A DNA stretch of 25,659 bases from the IMG/VR virus record IMGVR_UViG_3300027963_000305, positions 1 to 25,659 of that record, one strand, 5' to 3'. The notes below the pieces were generated by a model that saw only the letters and a list, made by a program, of their open reading frames with translations, was not told where the DNA came from and did no database searches. The stretch comes from a virus. Both the position numbers and the translations under genes were made by a program. This document shows, in pieces, positions 8,203-15,584 of the stretch. Position 1 is the stretch's first letter. Each line of letters opens with the position of its first letter.

Positions 8203-9366
8203 TTACATTATTAACTTATAAGGTTGTCCATATTGGAAATCAAATTGATATTGAATTAACTTATCAACTACTCCTGTTTTGAATACAATATTTTGTGTAA
8301 CGATAGTTAATGGTCTTACTGAATTAGTTGCTTCGTTATATACCCAATAAATCTCATCAGATACTAATAATTGTTTTAGAATATCATTATAAGTTTCAGG
8401 CAACCAGTTTGTATTTACCTGTAATCCTTGTTTACTATCTACGATATATGCAAGATTTGCTGAGTCGTATGGTTGATAGGATAGTGTTGAACTTTCCCAT
8501 GTTCCTAATTGTGGTTGATAAGTTCTTCTTTCAGTTTCAAAAGATTGTTTGCTTATCATATTAAAGTTTAGATAATCAAATTGTCCATATCTATTTTTCC
8601 ACTTAATTCTTACATTTGGATATTTTTGTTGACAAGTTAAATCATAACGAACAGAAGTTCCTAATGGACTTGCTCCGTTATATGCTTGAACAGCAAACCA
8701 TTCTAATCCTATTGTTGAAAGAGGGAAACCACTTTGAGTTGGCCCTATTGGATATGTTGCAATTTGTGCAGATGAAGATGTGTTACCACTAACTGCATAA
8801 TTAGCACTTCCTAAATTAGAAGTATAAACTACTTTTGTTGGACTAGTTGAACCCACATTACCAACATATACACCTGATGTTCCAACATTTGAGTCAAAAC
8901 AACTTTGAGAAACTGGCCCGTCAGTCATCAACGGCCAATAAACAGACGATGTAAATAATTGTTGTCCTATTGGTTCTTGAAATACTCCATATCCATCTAA
9001 TGCTTTATAAACATTTGATTTAACATGTGAGCCTGTTACAAATGTTGACCCACTTTTGTATTGATAATAAAAATCAACTGCAAAGTATTTTACATTTGAT
9101 GGGTTAGCAATTGCTAAATCAGTAAGAGTTGAATTGATTATTCTATTCAAATCAAAGATACCTACATTTTGTGTATTAGGATATTTTACAATTGTGTAAT
9201 CAGGAACACTTCCTGAATTTGATACAGAGCCAGTCCAATAGTATAATTCACCAAAATATTGAAATGAAGATGATGTATATACAGGTGTGCTTTCTAGCAC
9301 CGAAAATATAATTGGTGATTGAGCTAAAGATGCTGTTGCTGGTGTTTGTGTAAACGATAATGACAT
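8203..9366 (-). CDS. Tail protein, distal tail or baseplate (387 aa)
   Basis: A beta-rich protein of 387 residues. It starts MSLSFTQTPATASLAQSPIIFSV and has a conserved-looking middle (GIFDLNRIINSTLTDLA, FAVDFYYQYKSG). Its C-terminal part is VRIKWKNRYGQFDYLNFNM, followed by YNDILKQLLVSDEIYWVY and QYQFDFQYGQPYKLIM. Proteins of this type occur together with the 678- and 510-residue types as a three-gene tail block in Bacteroidetes phages. Unusually for this genome, AAAGGA sits 8 nt before the ATG and could act as a Shine-Dalgarno. The gene opens a transcription unit after a 52-nt intergenic gap holding a degenerate late-promoter motif. Exact role (distal tail, hub or tip) cannot be fixed from sequence alone. 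Confidence 0.7.
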   Translation of the reverse strand: MSLSFTQTPATASLAQSPIIFSVLESTPVYTSSSFQYFGELYYWTGSVSNSGSVPDYTIVKYPNTQNVGIFDLNRIINSTLTDLAIANPSNVKYFAVDFYYQYKSGSTFVTGSHVKSNVYKALDGYGVFQEPIGQQLFTSSVYWPLMTDGPVSQSCFDSNVGTSGVYVGNVGSTSPTKVVYTSNLGSANYAVSGNTSSSAQIATYPIGPTQSGFPLSTIGLEWFAVQAYNGASPLGTSVRYDLTCQQKYPNVRIKWKNRYGQFDYLNFNMISKQSFETERRTYQPQLGTWESSTLSYQPYDSANLAYIVDSKQGLQVNTNWLPETYNDILKQLLVSDEIYWVYNEATNSVRPLTIVTQNIVFKTGVVDKLIQYQFDFQYGQPYKLIM

Positions 9367-9383
9367 TTCTTTTTTCCTTTATA

Positions 9384-9413
9384 TAAAAACCACTAAATTC
9401 AAAAAAGTATGTG
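9384..9413 (-). promoter_or_regulatory. Putative late promoter, degenerate copy C (before tail block)
   Basis: On the minus strand a GTGGTTTTTA sequence (one extra G compared with GTGTTTTTA) lies 17 nt before the ATG at 9366. It is preceded by CACATACTTTTTT, a shortened version of ATAACTATTTTT. Spacing is altered by the indels. It is listed because it sits at the only sizeable gap of this part and at the start of a gene block, just like the exact copies. Confidence 0.35.
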
Positions 9414-9418
9414 ATACC

Positions 9419-9829
9419 CTATTCTATTTCATTTACAATATTAGTTGCAACCGTTTCTCCTATTAAATCTAATAATTCATCTAATCCTCTTTGAAATTCA
9501 GGAGTATAGATTGCTTTGTCTACGAAATTTATTGCATCAGGTATATTTTTTGTGTTACCATTTCTGATATTCTTTGCAACCGTTGGGTCATTCCACCATC
9601 TACCATATGGAGCATCATCTGGTGAAACATTAATTGAAAATTCAAATGATTGTATTGGAATTACCTTTGAAGTTGAACCTTGCACATCAAATACAGTATT
9701 AATAGTATTTGCTTTAATTAAAGCTTTCCTTAATCTACCTGTTTTGTATGGTGCTTTATTGGCAACTTGTCTGATAAGAACATCAGTAATTGTTTTTGCC
9801 TTCTTTGTAATGTCGTTAATTGTTGCCAT
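9419..9829 (-). CDS. HK97 gp10-like head-tail / tail completion protein
   Basis: This 136-residue protein carries the typical gp10-like core in residues 20-40 (RQVANKAPYKTGRLRKAL), in which an Ala-Pro-x-x-Thr-Gly-x-Leu signature marks the family. It is followed by DDAPYGRWWNDP and a helical C-terminus. Such proteins join the connector to the tail in siphoviruses. In most phages this gene lies directly after the head-closure genes. Here it comes after the inserted fibre and LamG-like adhesin genes, 1 nt downstream of the latter. It is the last gene of its unit before a 52-nt gap. Assignment rests on motif and length; experimental role is inferred from the family. Confidence 0.68.
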   Translation of the reverse strand: MATINDITKKAKTITDVLIRQVANKAPYKTGRLRKALIKANTINTVFDVQGSTSKVIPIQSFEFSINVSPDDAPYGRWWNDPTVAKNIRNGNTKNIPDAINFVDKAIYTPEFQRGLDELLDLIGETVATNIVNEIE

Positions 9830-9830
9830 A

Positions 9831-10586
9831 CTAATATGATACTGATGATGATACTAAAGAATATTGTGTATTCATTTCTTCATTTGTTAAAAGTGAATTA
9901 TAAATTGCAATTATTTGAGCAGTTCCATTATAATATCCAGCTGAACCACTACCAAATACTAACGGATTATTATATGGAAATATTACACTACCGAATGTAG
10001 TTCCTTGATTATTCCAGCCAAATGAGTCATTACTACCTGACCATAAACTACTTGATGCATTTGCAAATCCTGTATTTAATGCACTTGATGTTAAATTTGT
10101 TGATTGATAACCAATAAAATTTATACTGCCAGTTGCTGCACCTACAAATCCCTGATTTACATATCCCACACCGGATTGGCCATAAGTTTGTAATGCATCT
10201 CTTGTTGCAGTAAATCTTTGTGTAAGATATGAGTTCCAACCATTTGGCATAACACCTTTTCTAAAAAGAGTATGATTAACCGATGGTAAGCTTCTGTTAA
10301 TATTATAATTAGCATTTCCCCATAAAATAATTGTTAATGCAGCACTTCCTGAAAATGAAGGCATATTAACAAAATTATTAGTTCCATTAAAAAGTAAACC
10401 TTGACCATTTACTAAATTAAGAACACTACCTGTTACTTGAGCATTATTATTGTTTCCACTTATATCATACCAAATATTATCAGTGCTATTATAAGAATTT
10501 ACATCATAGTATGCTATTAAATTAGTAGTAGATAATCTAATATTATTTTGTTGAGAACCTACAAATGCAGTTGGTGTAAATCTCAT
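9831..10586 (-). CDS. LamG/concanavalin-like adhesin, fibre-cassette partner
   Basis: Residues about 22-250 form a LamG-like (Laminin_G_3 / concanavalin-fold) domain. The diagnostic pieces are LIAYYDVNSYNS, IWYDISGNNNNAQVTG, GLLFNGTNNFVNM, LTIILWGNAN and the C-terminal AIYNSLLTNEEMNTQYSLV. These domains usually bind carbohydrate or other surface ligands. A short N-terminal peptide (MRFTPTAFVGSQQ) may attach it to the fibre. Its ATG overlaps the stop of the 404-residue fibre gene by one base (TAATG), exactly the junction used by the beta-propeller gene after the paralogous 786-residue fibre. It is therefore likely the tip or receptor-binding part of that fibre; receptor unknown. Confidence 0.78.
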   Translation of the reverse strand: MRFTPTAFVGSQQNNIRLSTTNLIAYYDVNSYNSTDNIWYDISGNNNNAQVTGSVLNLVNGQGLLFNGTNNFVNMPSFSGSAALTIILWGNANYNINRSLPSVNHTLFRKGVMPNGWNSYLTQRFTATRDALQTYGQSGVGYVNQGFVGAATGSINFIGYQSTNLTSSALNTGFANASSSLWSGSNDSFGWNNQGTTFGSVIFPYNNPLVFGSGSAGYYNGTAQIIAIYNSLLTNEEMNTQYSLVSSSVSY

Positions 10587-11800
10587 TATGCTAAATTTTT
10601 AATAGAAGTTGCGTATAAAGTAGTTCCAAAAGAAATTAATGTAACAATGTCTTGTGCAGATGCACTAGGTGTTGCTGAATATGTATTTCCAATTGGTTGT
10701 AAAATTGTTGAAGGTATTACAATTGTTCCAAATCCTACTGCAGGTTGTAATACTTTTAGATTTATAGTTTGACCTGCTTTTATATTTGATGGTTGTAATC
10801 TAGTAGCAGACCCACTTACTAATGTTAAAGTAAATAAATTACTTGTTGATACATCCATACTAGCAGTTTGTGATGTAATACTTAAAGAAATGGTATTTCC
10901 ATAAACACTTCCTGTTATGGTTTGATTACCATTAAATGAATTACTACCTGTTGTTGCAAAACTGCCTGTTTCACTTTCTGTAATAAAACTACCTGATTGG
11001 CTTCCTAAATTACTCCATTTTGTATTATCAATAGATTGTGATACTTGTAAATTTTGAATAATCGGTTGATATGATGAAGTCCAAGTATTTAATTTGTCTA
11101 ACGATGTATTCATTGAAGCAGTTGTAACTGCCAAATCATTAAACTTTTGATTATCAATTAATCTATATGCATTCAAATCAGTTAATCTTAAATCAACACT
11201 TGCAGAGTATGTTGTAGGATTTCCAATACCAGTTAATGTTGTTGTTGTAACTACATTTGATGTAATGGTTTGAGAAACCCCCAAAGAACCCGTTATTTGT
11301 TCGTTTCCTGACACTCTAACTAATCCGTTGAGTGTTTGTATGTCTGAAGCATCATCTCCCAAAATATTAGACCCAGATGAGAATATGACACTACTGCTTT
11401 CTATTGTAGTATTTATTTTATATGCACTAATAGTTCCTGTTACTGATAAATCACCCGTTACACTTTGATTTCCTATAAATGAATTGCTTCCAGTAGTTGC
11501 AAAAGATGAAGTTGCAATTATTAAAGCAGATGCAGTATTTTGTAATGATATTAATTGGTTAGAAACAGATGCTGAATAACTAACAGGGTTTCCAAATCCA
11601 CTTATTGTTGATGCACTAACTGCAGAAGCGGATATTGCATTTGTTACTCTTAAATTACCTGTGGTATTTACAAATACTCCTACACCATTACCCAATGCAT
11701 CTTGTATTTCTGCAAAAGTTGCAGATGCAGTATTATCACTCCCTAAATGTAATAGAGATTGAAACGATTGTGAGATGTATTGATTACTTAAATTTCCCAT
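10586..11800 (-). CDS. Tail fibre paralogue 2 (404 aa)
   Basis: A low-complexity Ser/Thr/Asn/Gly-rich fibre of 404 residues. It shares with the 786-residue protein several phrases in the same order: SSVIFSSGSN, DIQTLNGLVRVSG, TKWSNLGSQSGSFITESETGS and FATTGSNSF. It also shares a clearly similar C-terminal domain of about 100 residues (GSVYGN, TSQTASMDVSTSNLFTL, ILQPIGNTYSATPSASAQDIVTL). The shared C-terminus suggests a common trimerisation or adhesin-docking domain. No Cys is seen. It starts 14 nt after the connector-like 284-residue gene and is followed by an overlapping LamG-like adhesin. Homology to the larger fibre is read directly from the two proteins; trimeric fibre structure is inference. 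Confidence 0.78.
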   Translation of the reverse strand: MGNLSNQYISQSFQSLLHLGSDNTASATFAEIQDALGNGVGVFVNTTGNLRVTNAISASAVSASTISGFGNPVSYSASVSNQLISLQNTASALIIATSSFATTGSNSFIGNQSVTGDLSVTGTISAYKINTTIESSSVIFSSGSNILGDDASDIQTLNGLVRVSGNEQITGSLGVSQTITSNVVTTTTLTGIGNPTTYSASVDLRLTDLNAYRLIDNQKFNDLAVTTASMNTSLDKLNTWTSSYQPIIQNLQVSQSIDNTKWSNLGSQSGSFITESETGSFATTGSNSFNGNQTITGSVYGNTISLSITSQTASMDVSTSNLFTLTLVSGSATRLQPSNIKAGQTINLKVLQPAVGFGTIVIPSTILQPIGNTYSATPSASAQDIVTLISFGTTLYATSIKNLA

Positions 11801-11814
11801 ATTATTATTTTATT

Positions 11815-12669
11815 TTAATCTGTTATCCATGTTCTAAAATCACTATAATCACCTGCCCATGTTGCTGGTGTTGTATTCCATATCTTTGGTTCAATCCATA
11901 ATTCACAAATATCACAATTGATTAAATTAGATTGTGGCCAATTGACCATTGGAATATTTACAAATTGCCAATTAGCTTGTTCTAATCCCTCACCTACACT
12001 AAAACATTTCAAATTACCATAGTTTGCAGGTAATGATGTGTTTATTTTAGTTGCAAATGCTCCACCTATGTTCTGACCCTCACCGACAGATATAATTGCG
12101 TTATATGGTATACCAGTAATGCAATCGTTTATTCTATATCCTAAAAAGTTCGGGTCAATTAAAAAAAAAAGACAACGATTTTTATCATTGTGAGTAGTGA
12201 GTGTGAATGTTGCACTCCACCCAGCCAACCCATTGTTGAACCTATCACTAAATGGTTCACATACAATCTCCGTATTGATTTCAAATCCATCTACACTCCT
12301 TTGTGTGTATGAAGTTAAATCATTTAAGATACTGAATGTGTTTGCATGAATATCAACTAAATCATCTCTTTTATAAAATGGAATAGTTATTTCATTGTTT
12401 GTCGGGTCACTTTCGTTATTTTTGTTTTTAACTTTATCTGCTACTATTAATTGTATTTGGTAATCCGTTGTTGATGTTCCCCAATTAGCGTTAAGAATTA
12501 CTACATTCCCTACTGGATAATTTGGAAATTCATCGTAGTCAAAATCACTCAATGCACCCTGTGATACCATCATGATAGAAGGGTGGTTTGTCATAATAGT
12601 TTTGAAATAATTCAAAATATTATAATAAAGTGAGTAATTTATACCAGAATTATGAACGATTGCTGCCAT
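11815..12669 (-). CDS. Tail-completion-like protein with C-terminal extension across a T10 run
   Basis: Residues 1 to about 165 (SLYYNILNYFKTIMTNHPSI, NYPVGNVVIL, ADKVKNKNN, DLTSYTQRSVDGFEI, GLAGWSATFTLTTHNDKNRC) look like the small head-tail or tail-terminator-type protein that follows connectors in Bacteroidetes phages. After Cys166 the frame crosses ten consecutive T (Leu-Phe-Phe-Leu, 167-170). It then continues for 114 residues of unfamiliar, Trp/Asn/Gly-rich sequence with two SVGEG phrases, ending FRTWITD. There is no Met in the extension until residue 241. Either shifted frame meets a stop at once after the run, so slippage would release a protein of roughly 170 residues, about the size of the N-terminal part alone. 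Whether one or both forms are made is unknown. Confidence 0.7.
   Translation of the reverse strand: MAAIVHNSGINYSLYYNILNYFKTIMTNHPSIMMVSQGALSDFDYDEFPNYPVGNVVILNANWGTSTTDYQIQLIVADKVKNKNNESDPTNNEITIPFYKRDDLVDIHANTFSILNDLTSYTQRSVDGFEINTEIVCEPFSDRFNNGLAGWSATFTLTTHNDKNRCLFFLIDPNFLGYRINDCITGIPYNAIISVGEGQNIGGAFATKINTSLPANYGNLKCFSVGEGLEQANWQFVNIPMVNWPQSNLINCDICELWIEPKIWNTTPATWAGDYSDFRTWITD
12161..12170 (-). other. T10 homopolymer, potential slippery site
   Basis: On the minus strand the coding sequence reads CTT TTT TTT TTA, which contains the classical -1 heptamer T TTT TTA. A -1 slip leads to AAT TGA and a +1 slip to TAA, so both alternative frames stop immediately. The run lies exactly at the boundary between the familiar N-terminal part and the unfamiliar C-terminal extension of the 284-residue protein. 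A sequencing or assembly length error is the simplest alternative. Confidence 0.35.
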
Positions 12670-12677
12670 AGTTTTAA

Positions 12678-13196
12678 TTATAATTGTATACCGCCGAAGT
12701 ATTGATTACTTTGGTCAGGATAGATTTGTGTTTGGTTACCAACTGATTGTAAGTATTGAGGAATGTTTGCAGAATATGCAATTAGATAGTTTTGTAATCT
12801 TAATGCATAATAATCAGCATTTGATAATGCTTTAGCTAACAAATAATCAATCTCACTTTTAGATGGTGCCGTTCCTTGGTCACTTTGTTGTTTAACACTA
12901 CCATTAGATTTGAATTGAACAGAACTAAATGGAATATATTCAACTGATGAATACCATATTAAAGTATTTTTAATGTAATCATCTAATAAGTCTTGATAAT
13001 ATACACTCAATTGTGCTACAGTCCCAGCAGTTATTTGGTCTTGTAAAAAATCAAAAAGAACAGTTCCTAATAAGTTCTTTAAGTATTTATCTTGTGCAGT
13101 TCTAACGAATGGCAATAAAGCATCAGCATCAATTGCACCTTGCAACGGAGTGTTCTTTATAATATCGTTTCTGTTTATGAATAATGCGTATGACAT
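12678..13196 (-). CDS. Head-tail connector, DUF6712-like
   Basis: A 172-residue, mostly helical protein. It starts SYALFINRNDIIKNTPLQGAIDADALLPFVRTAQDKYLKNLLGT (positions 2-45), then DYIKNTLIWYSSVEYIPFSSVQFKSNGSVKQQSD. The pattern of an N-terminal INRxDI with AQDKYLKNLLGT is that of DUF6712-type proteins, found directly downstream of portals in Bacteroidetes phages and regarded as head-tail connector or adaptor proteins. It lies 2 nt after the portal stop and 8 nt before the next gene. The function is family- and context-based. Confidence 0.72.
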   Translation of the reverse strand: MSYALFINRNDIIKNTPLQGAIDADALLPFVRTAQDKYLKNLLGTVLFDFLQDQITAGTVAQLSVYYQDLLDDYIKNTLIWYSSVEYIPFSSVQFKSNGSVKQQSDQGTAPSKSEIDYLLAKALSNADYYALRLQNYLIAYSANIPQYLQSVGNQTQIYPDQSNQYFGGIQL

Positions 13197-13198
13197 AG

Positions 13199-14485
13199 TT
13201 ATTTTTTATTATATATTTCGTATTCTTTTGAATTTACTTCCATCATTGAGAACTTTTGGTCTTCCAAGTTAGGGTCAGTCACTACTGCATCTTGTCCATC
13301 ATCGGTTGTTGATGGATTTTCCATTGATTTGTTAGTTTCATCTTCAACCTGTCCTACTGTTTTACCAGTTTCTTCTGCAGTTTGTGATAAAATTACTAAT
13401 GGAGTTAATTGTTCAAAATATAATTCAGTATCCGTATATCCTGAACAAGTTAATGCGTAATCCAATGTATTTAAGATTAAGTTTTGGAATGGAGCAATAG
13501 TCATTGTTTGCATGATGCTAAATGCTGTTTTCATTTCCTCACTTTGTGAACTGAAACCATTATTCTTTGTTCTAATACCAAATAATAAAGGAGAAGTTAC
13601 TCTATGTGAAACTAATATTCTATCTTGAACATAATCTGCAACATAATCGTATTTCTCATGTAAGTTTTCAATGTTAATTACATCAATTGTAGGTTTAGTA
13701 GCAGGGTCATCGTTGAATGATAACATAAATCTACCAGCGTTATCCGTTCCTGTAAACTTTGCTTGAATTAAATCTTCAATAGTTTCTCTTTCTTCAGGTG
13801 CAGGAACTCCATTATTGAAGTTAATCATTACTGCAGGTAAGAAACCATTAGTAATGTTATTGTAATGTAAATTAGCTATCTCACCTTCTGAAATTGCTAA
13901 TTGTAAAGATGAAATCCAATCAGGAAGGGAATAATAGTATAAACCTGGACAATAGTTCTTAATGTAAAGTATTTCTAACTTTTCTTCTGATGTTTCAAAA
14001 GCAGGTATCTTCTTTTTCTCTTTAATCTTTCTGTTATCATGCCAATCAACACAATAATAATAGTTTTCTATCTTTGGATTACCATATAGTTTTTCAGCAC
14101 GAAGTGTTTGCACTGGAATATGATACATCTTCTTTATTTTTGTATGTGTATCATCCCAATATACTTGAAATGCTGCATTACCAAACAATTTCAAATCAAA
14201 CGATACTCTTTTTAAGTCCTCTTGTGGAACTAATTTTTGTAATGTTTCGTTAAAGGCTTCATTTTTAGAATAAACTCCTTTACCAAATATTAAATCAGCA
14301 ATACCTTCAACCGATGCTGCATTAGTTGTTGAAACATTAAATGCTGCAATTATTGCATCAAAGAAATCATCTTGTCCATAAACACCAAATGGTATCCATG
14401 AGTAACGAGTTCTCGTATCTTCCGTAATTATTGGAAGTTGATTATTATTTACATTTACAATTGCGAAATTTTGTTTTCCTTTCAT
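13199..14485 (-). CDS. Portal protein
   Basis: At 428 residues it fits the usual portal length. It contains the portal hallmarks: an N-terminal DDFFDAIIAAFN, a wing region with LKLFGNAAFQVYWDD and KMYHIPVQTLRAEKL, and the segment GLYYYSLPDWISSLQLAISEGEIANLHYNNI. These are followed by GNxxxFMLSFND-like (NAGRFMLSFNDD) and SHRVTSPLLFGIR, and finally a crown region with FNSQSEE-like FSSQSEEMKTAFSIMQ. The C-terminus is acidic and Gln/Glu-rich (EETGKTVGQVEDETNK). Portals form the 12-subunit DNA channel and bind the terminase. The gene begins 1 nt after the 123-residue gene and unusually lies downstream of the capsid and tail-tube genes. Confidence 0.85.
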   Translation of the reverse strand: MKGKQNFAIVNVNNNQLPIITEDTRTRYSWIPFGVYGQDDFFDAIIAAFNVSTTNAASVEGIADLIFGKGVYSKNEAFNETLQKLVPQEDLKRVSFDLKLFGNAAFQVYWDDTHTKIKKMYHIPVQTLRAEKLYGNPKIENYYYCVDWHDNRKIKEKKKIPAFETSEEKLEILYIKNYCPGLYYYSLPDWISSLQLAISEGEIANLHYNNITNGFLPAVMINFNNGVPAPEERETIEDLIQAKFTGTDNAGRFMLSFNDDPATKPTIDVINIENLHEKYDYVADYVQDRILVSHRVTSPLLFGIRTKNNGFSSQSEEMKTAFSIMQTMTIAPFQNLILNTLDYALTCSGYTDTELYFEQLTPLVILSQTAEETGKTVGQVEDETNKSMENPSTTDDGQDAVVTDPNLEDQKFSMMEVNSKEYEIYNKK

Positions 14486-14486
14486 A

Positions 14487-14858
14487 TTAGTTCATTATTA
14501 TGTATTTGTTTTCACTTACGTGTGAAGTGATTGGAGGTATTTGGTTTTCATATACGGATTTATCTATACTTTGAGATGCATATACTTGAACTGAACCTCT
14601 CCATATATCAACACTACCTGTTGGAGTTCCATTATATAATACTGCACGATATTCAGATGCAACAATTGCACCACTTATACTTGCAGTAAACCCTATATAA
14701 CTTTGGTATCCTTCATAAGTTATACCAGACATAGATGCAGTAAATGTTTGCAATGTAGTCATATCAGTCAAAGACATTGTAAATTCATTCAATGTAGATG
14801 CTGTTGGCTCGGTTCTAAAGGTATATGAGTTGCTTTGTGAGATATAATAACTCTGCAT
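14487..14858 (-). CDS. Small beta-rich structural protein (123 aa)
   Basis: The protein starts MQSYYISQSNSYTFRTEPTAS and has a repeated beta pattern (SLTDMTTLQTFTASMSGITY, YEGYQSYIGFTASISG, SEYRAVLYNG). It continues with SVDIWRGSVQVYASQSIDKSVYENQI and ends SENKYIIMN. It looks like a small Ig-like or fibre-head domain of the type found near portals in Bacteroidetes phages. I cannot name a family. It is the first gene of the portal unit, 18 nt after an exact copy of the putative late promoter, and 1 nt before the portal gene. A decoration, neck or head-fibre role is possible. Confidence 0.68.
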   Translation of the reverse strand: MQSYYISQSNSYTFRTEPTASTLNEFTMSLTDMTTLQTFTASMSGITYEGYQSYIGFTASISGAIVASEYRAVLYNGTPTGSVDIWRGSVQVYASQSIDKSVYENQIPPITSHVSENKYIIMN

Positions 14859-14876
14859 TATCTATAATTTATATAA

Positions 14877-14907
14877 TAAAAACACCACTTTATCTAAAAA
14901 TAGTTAT
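14877..14907 (-). promoter_or_regulatory. Putative phage late promoter, copy D (before portal unit)
   Basis: A perfect ATAACTATTTTT, a 10-nt spacer and a perfect GTGTTTTTA are read on the minus strand, 18 nt before the ATG at 14858. The site lies just downstream of a strong intrinsic terminator that closes the capsid/tail-tube unit. A new promoter is needed here for the portal unit, which supports the promoter reading. Confidence 0.68.
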
Positions 14908-14913
14908 GACAAT

Positions 14914-14941
14914 AAAAAAACCCCACTCGTTTGAGTAGGGT
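14914..14941 (-). terminator. Rho-independent terminator after the tail-tube gene
   Basis: On the minus strand ACCCTACTC pairs with GAGTGGGGT around an AAAC loop, a 9-bp stem with one G-U pair. Seven T follow immediately. It lies 25 nt after the stop of the tail-tube-like gene and is the clearest terminator in the window. It would isolate the scaffold-capsid-tail-tube unit from the portal unit. Confidence 0.88.
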
Positions 14942-14966
14942 CTAATATTTTAAGTCATAATATTAT

Positions 14967-15521
14967 TTATGAACCATAAACGATAGTTGGTTGTGTTGTT
15001 AAACCAGCGAATGCGTTATTTACTGTGCTTCCAGATAAGAAGTAAGCCGGTTCTTTTTCTAAACCTGTAAGAGTGATTGAGTAACCGAAAAGGTCACCTA
15101 ATGCTCCACCTGTTTGAATAGTTCCTGCAGTTACATCACATCCTTCTTTGTTACCAATCAATAATGCTTCACCATTTAATGTCCAAACTACAACCTTGGG
15201 ACGCCCGTATGCCATAAGTTTAAGCTGCGTAGTCATCTCGTTAGTCAACTTCTTTAAGTTAAGAGTTAATTCTTGTTGAAAGAATGTAGTTCCGTTATCT
15301 CTTGATGAGTTAACAGTCTCTGTGTAAGAAGAGTTACCTTTAAGTTCATAATAATACGCTGAACCACTTGTATTTAATGCTGTTACCAAATCGTTAGCGT
15401 TAGTAGTAGCAGATGCAGTATAGTAATTCAAGAAGTAAACTCCTTGTAAACCACCTACTGACTCTTTGCAGACTTCTTGTCTACCCAAAGTAACTGTGCA
15501 TTGTCCTGATGTGTAAGCCAT
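14967..15521 (-). CDS. Major tail (tube) protein
   Basis: A 184-residue beta-rich protein. Its central region YYYELKGNSSYTETV, DNGTTFFQQELTLNLKKLT, LMAYGRPKVVVWTLNG and GCDVTAGTIQTGGALGDLFGYSITLTG resembles the abundant tail-tube or major structural protein of Bacteroidetes phages. The sequence GYSITLTGLEKEPAYFL close to the end is typical of these. It follows the major capsid gene after 63 nt containing a hairpin and ends before a strong terminator, consistent with very high expression. Placement right after the capsid gene and before the portal is unusual; an alternative is a capsid decoration protein. The two Cys near the N-terminus are not a known motif. Confidence 0.7.
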   Translation of the reverse strand: MAYTSGQCTVTLGRQEVCKESVGGLQGVYFLNYYTASATTNANDLVTALNTSGSAYYYELKGNSSYTETVNSSRDNGTTFFQQELTLNLKKLTNEMTTQLKLMAYGRPKVVVWTLNGEALLIGNKEGCDVTAGTIQTGGALGDLFGYSITLTGLEKEPAYFLSGSTVNNAFAGLTTQPTIVYGS

Positions 15522-15546
15522 ATTATTTTAATTTAATTTGTTTGTT

Positions 15547-15573
15547 AAAAGGTGGGAGTTTTACCTCCCGACC
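15547..15573 (-). terminator. Hairpin after the capsid gene, possible attenuator
   Basis: On the minus strand GGTCGGGAG pairs with CTCCCACC around a 6-nt loop, with one bulged C, followed by only four T. It lies 11 nt after the capsid stop. It may be a partial terminator that lowers read-through to the tail-tube gene, or a 3'-end stabiliser or processing hairpin of capsid mRNA. The short T-run makes full termination doubtful. Confidence 0.5.
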
Positions 15574-15584
15574 TTAATTATTTT

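Noticed and set aside
9401-9417. GTAT/ATAC mini-hairpin followed by six T as a terminator
   Set aside because: A 4-bp A/T-rich stem is too weak; the T-run is better explained as part of the degenerate promoter motif.
10048-10239. Minus-strand frame of 63 codons inside the LamG-like gene
   Set aside because: It is Cys/Lys/Ile-rich shadow coding in another frame of a well-supported gene.
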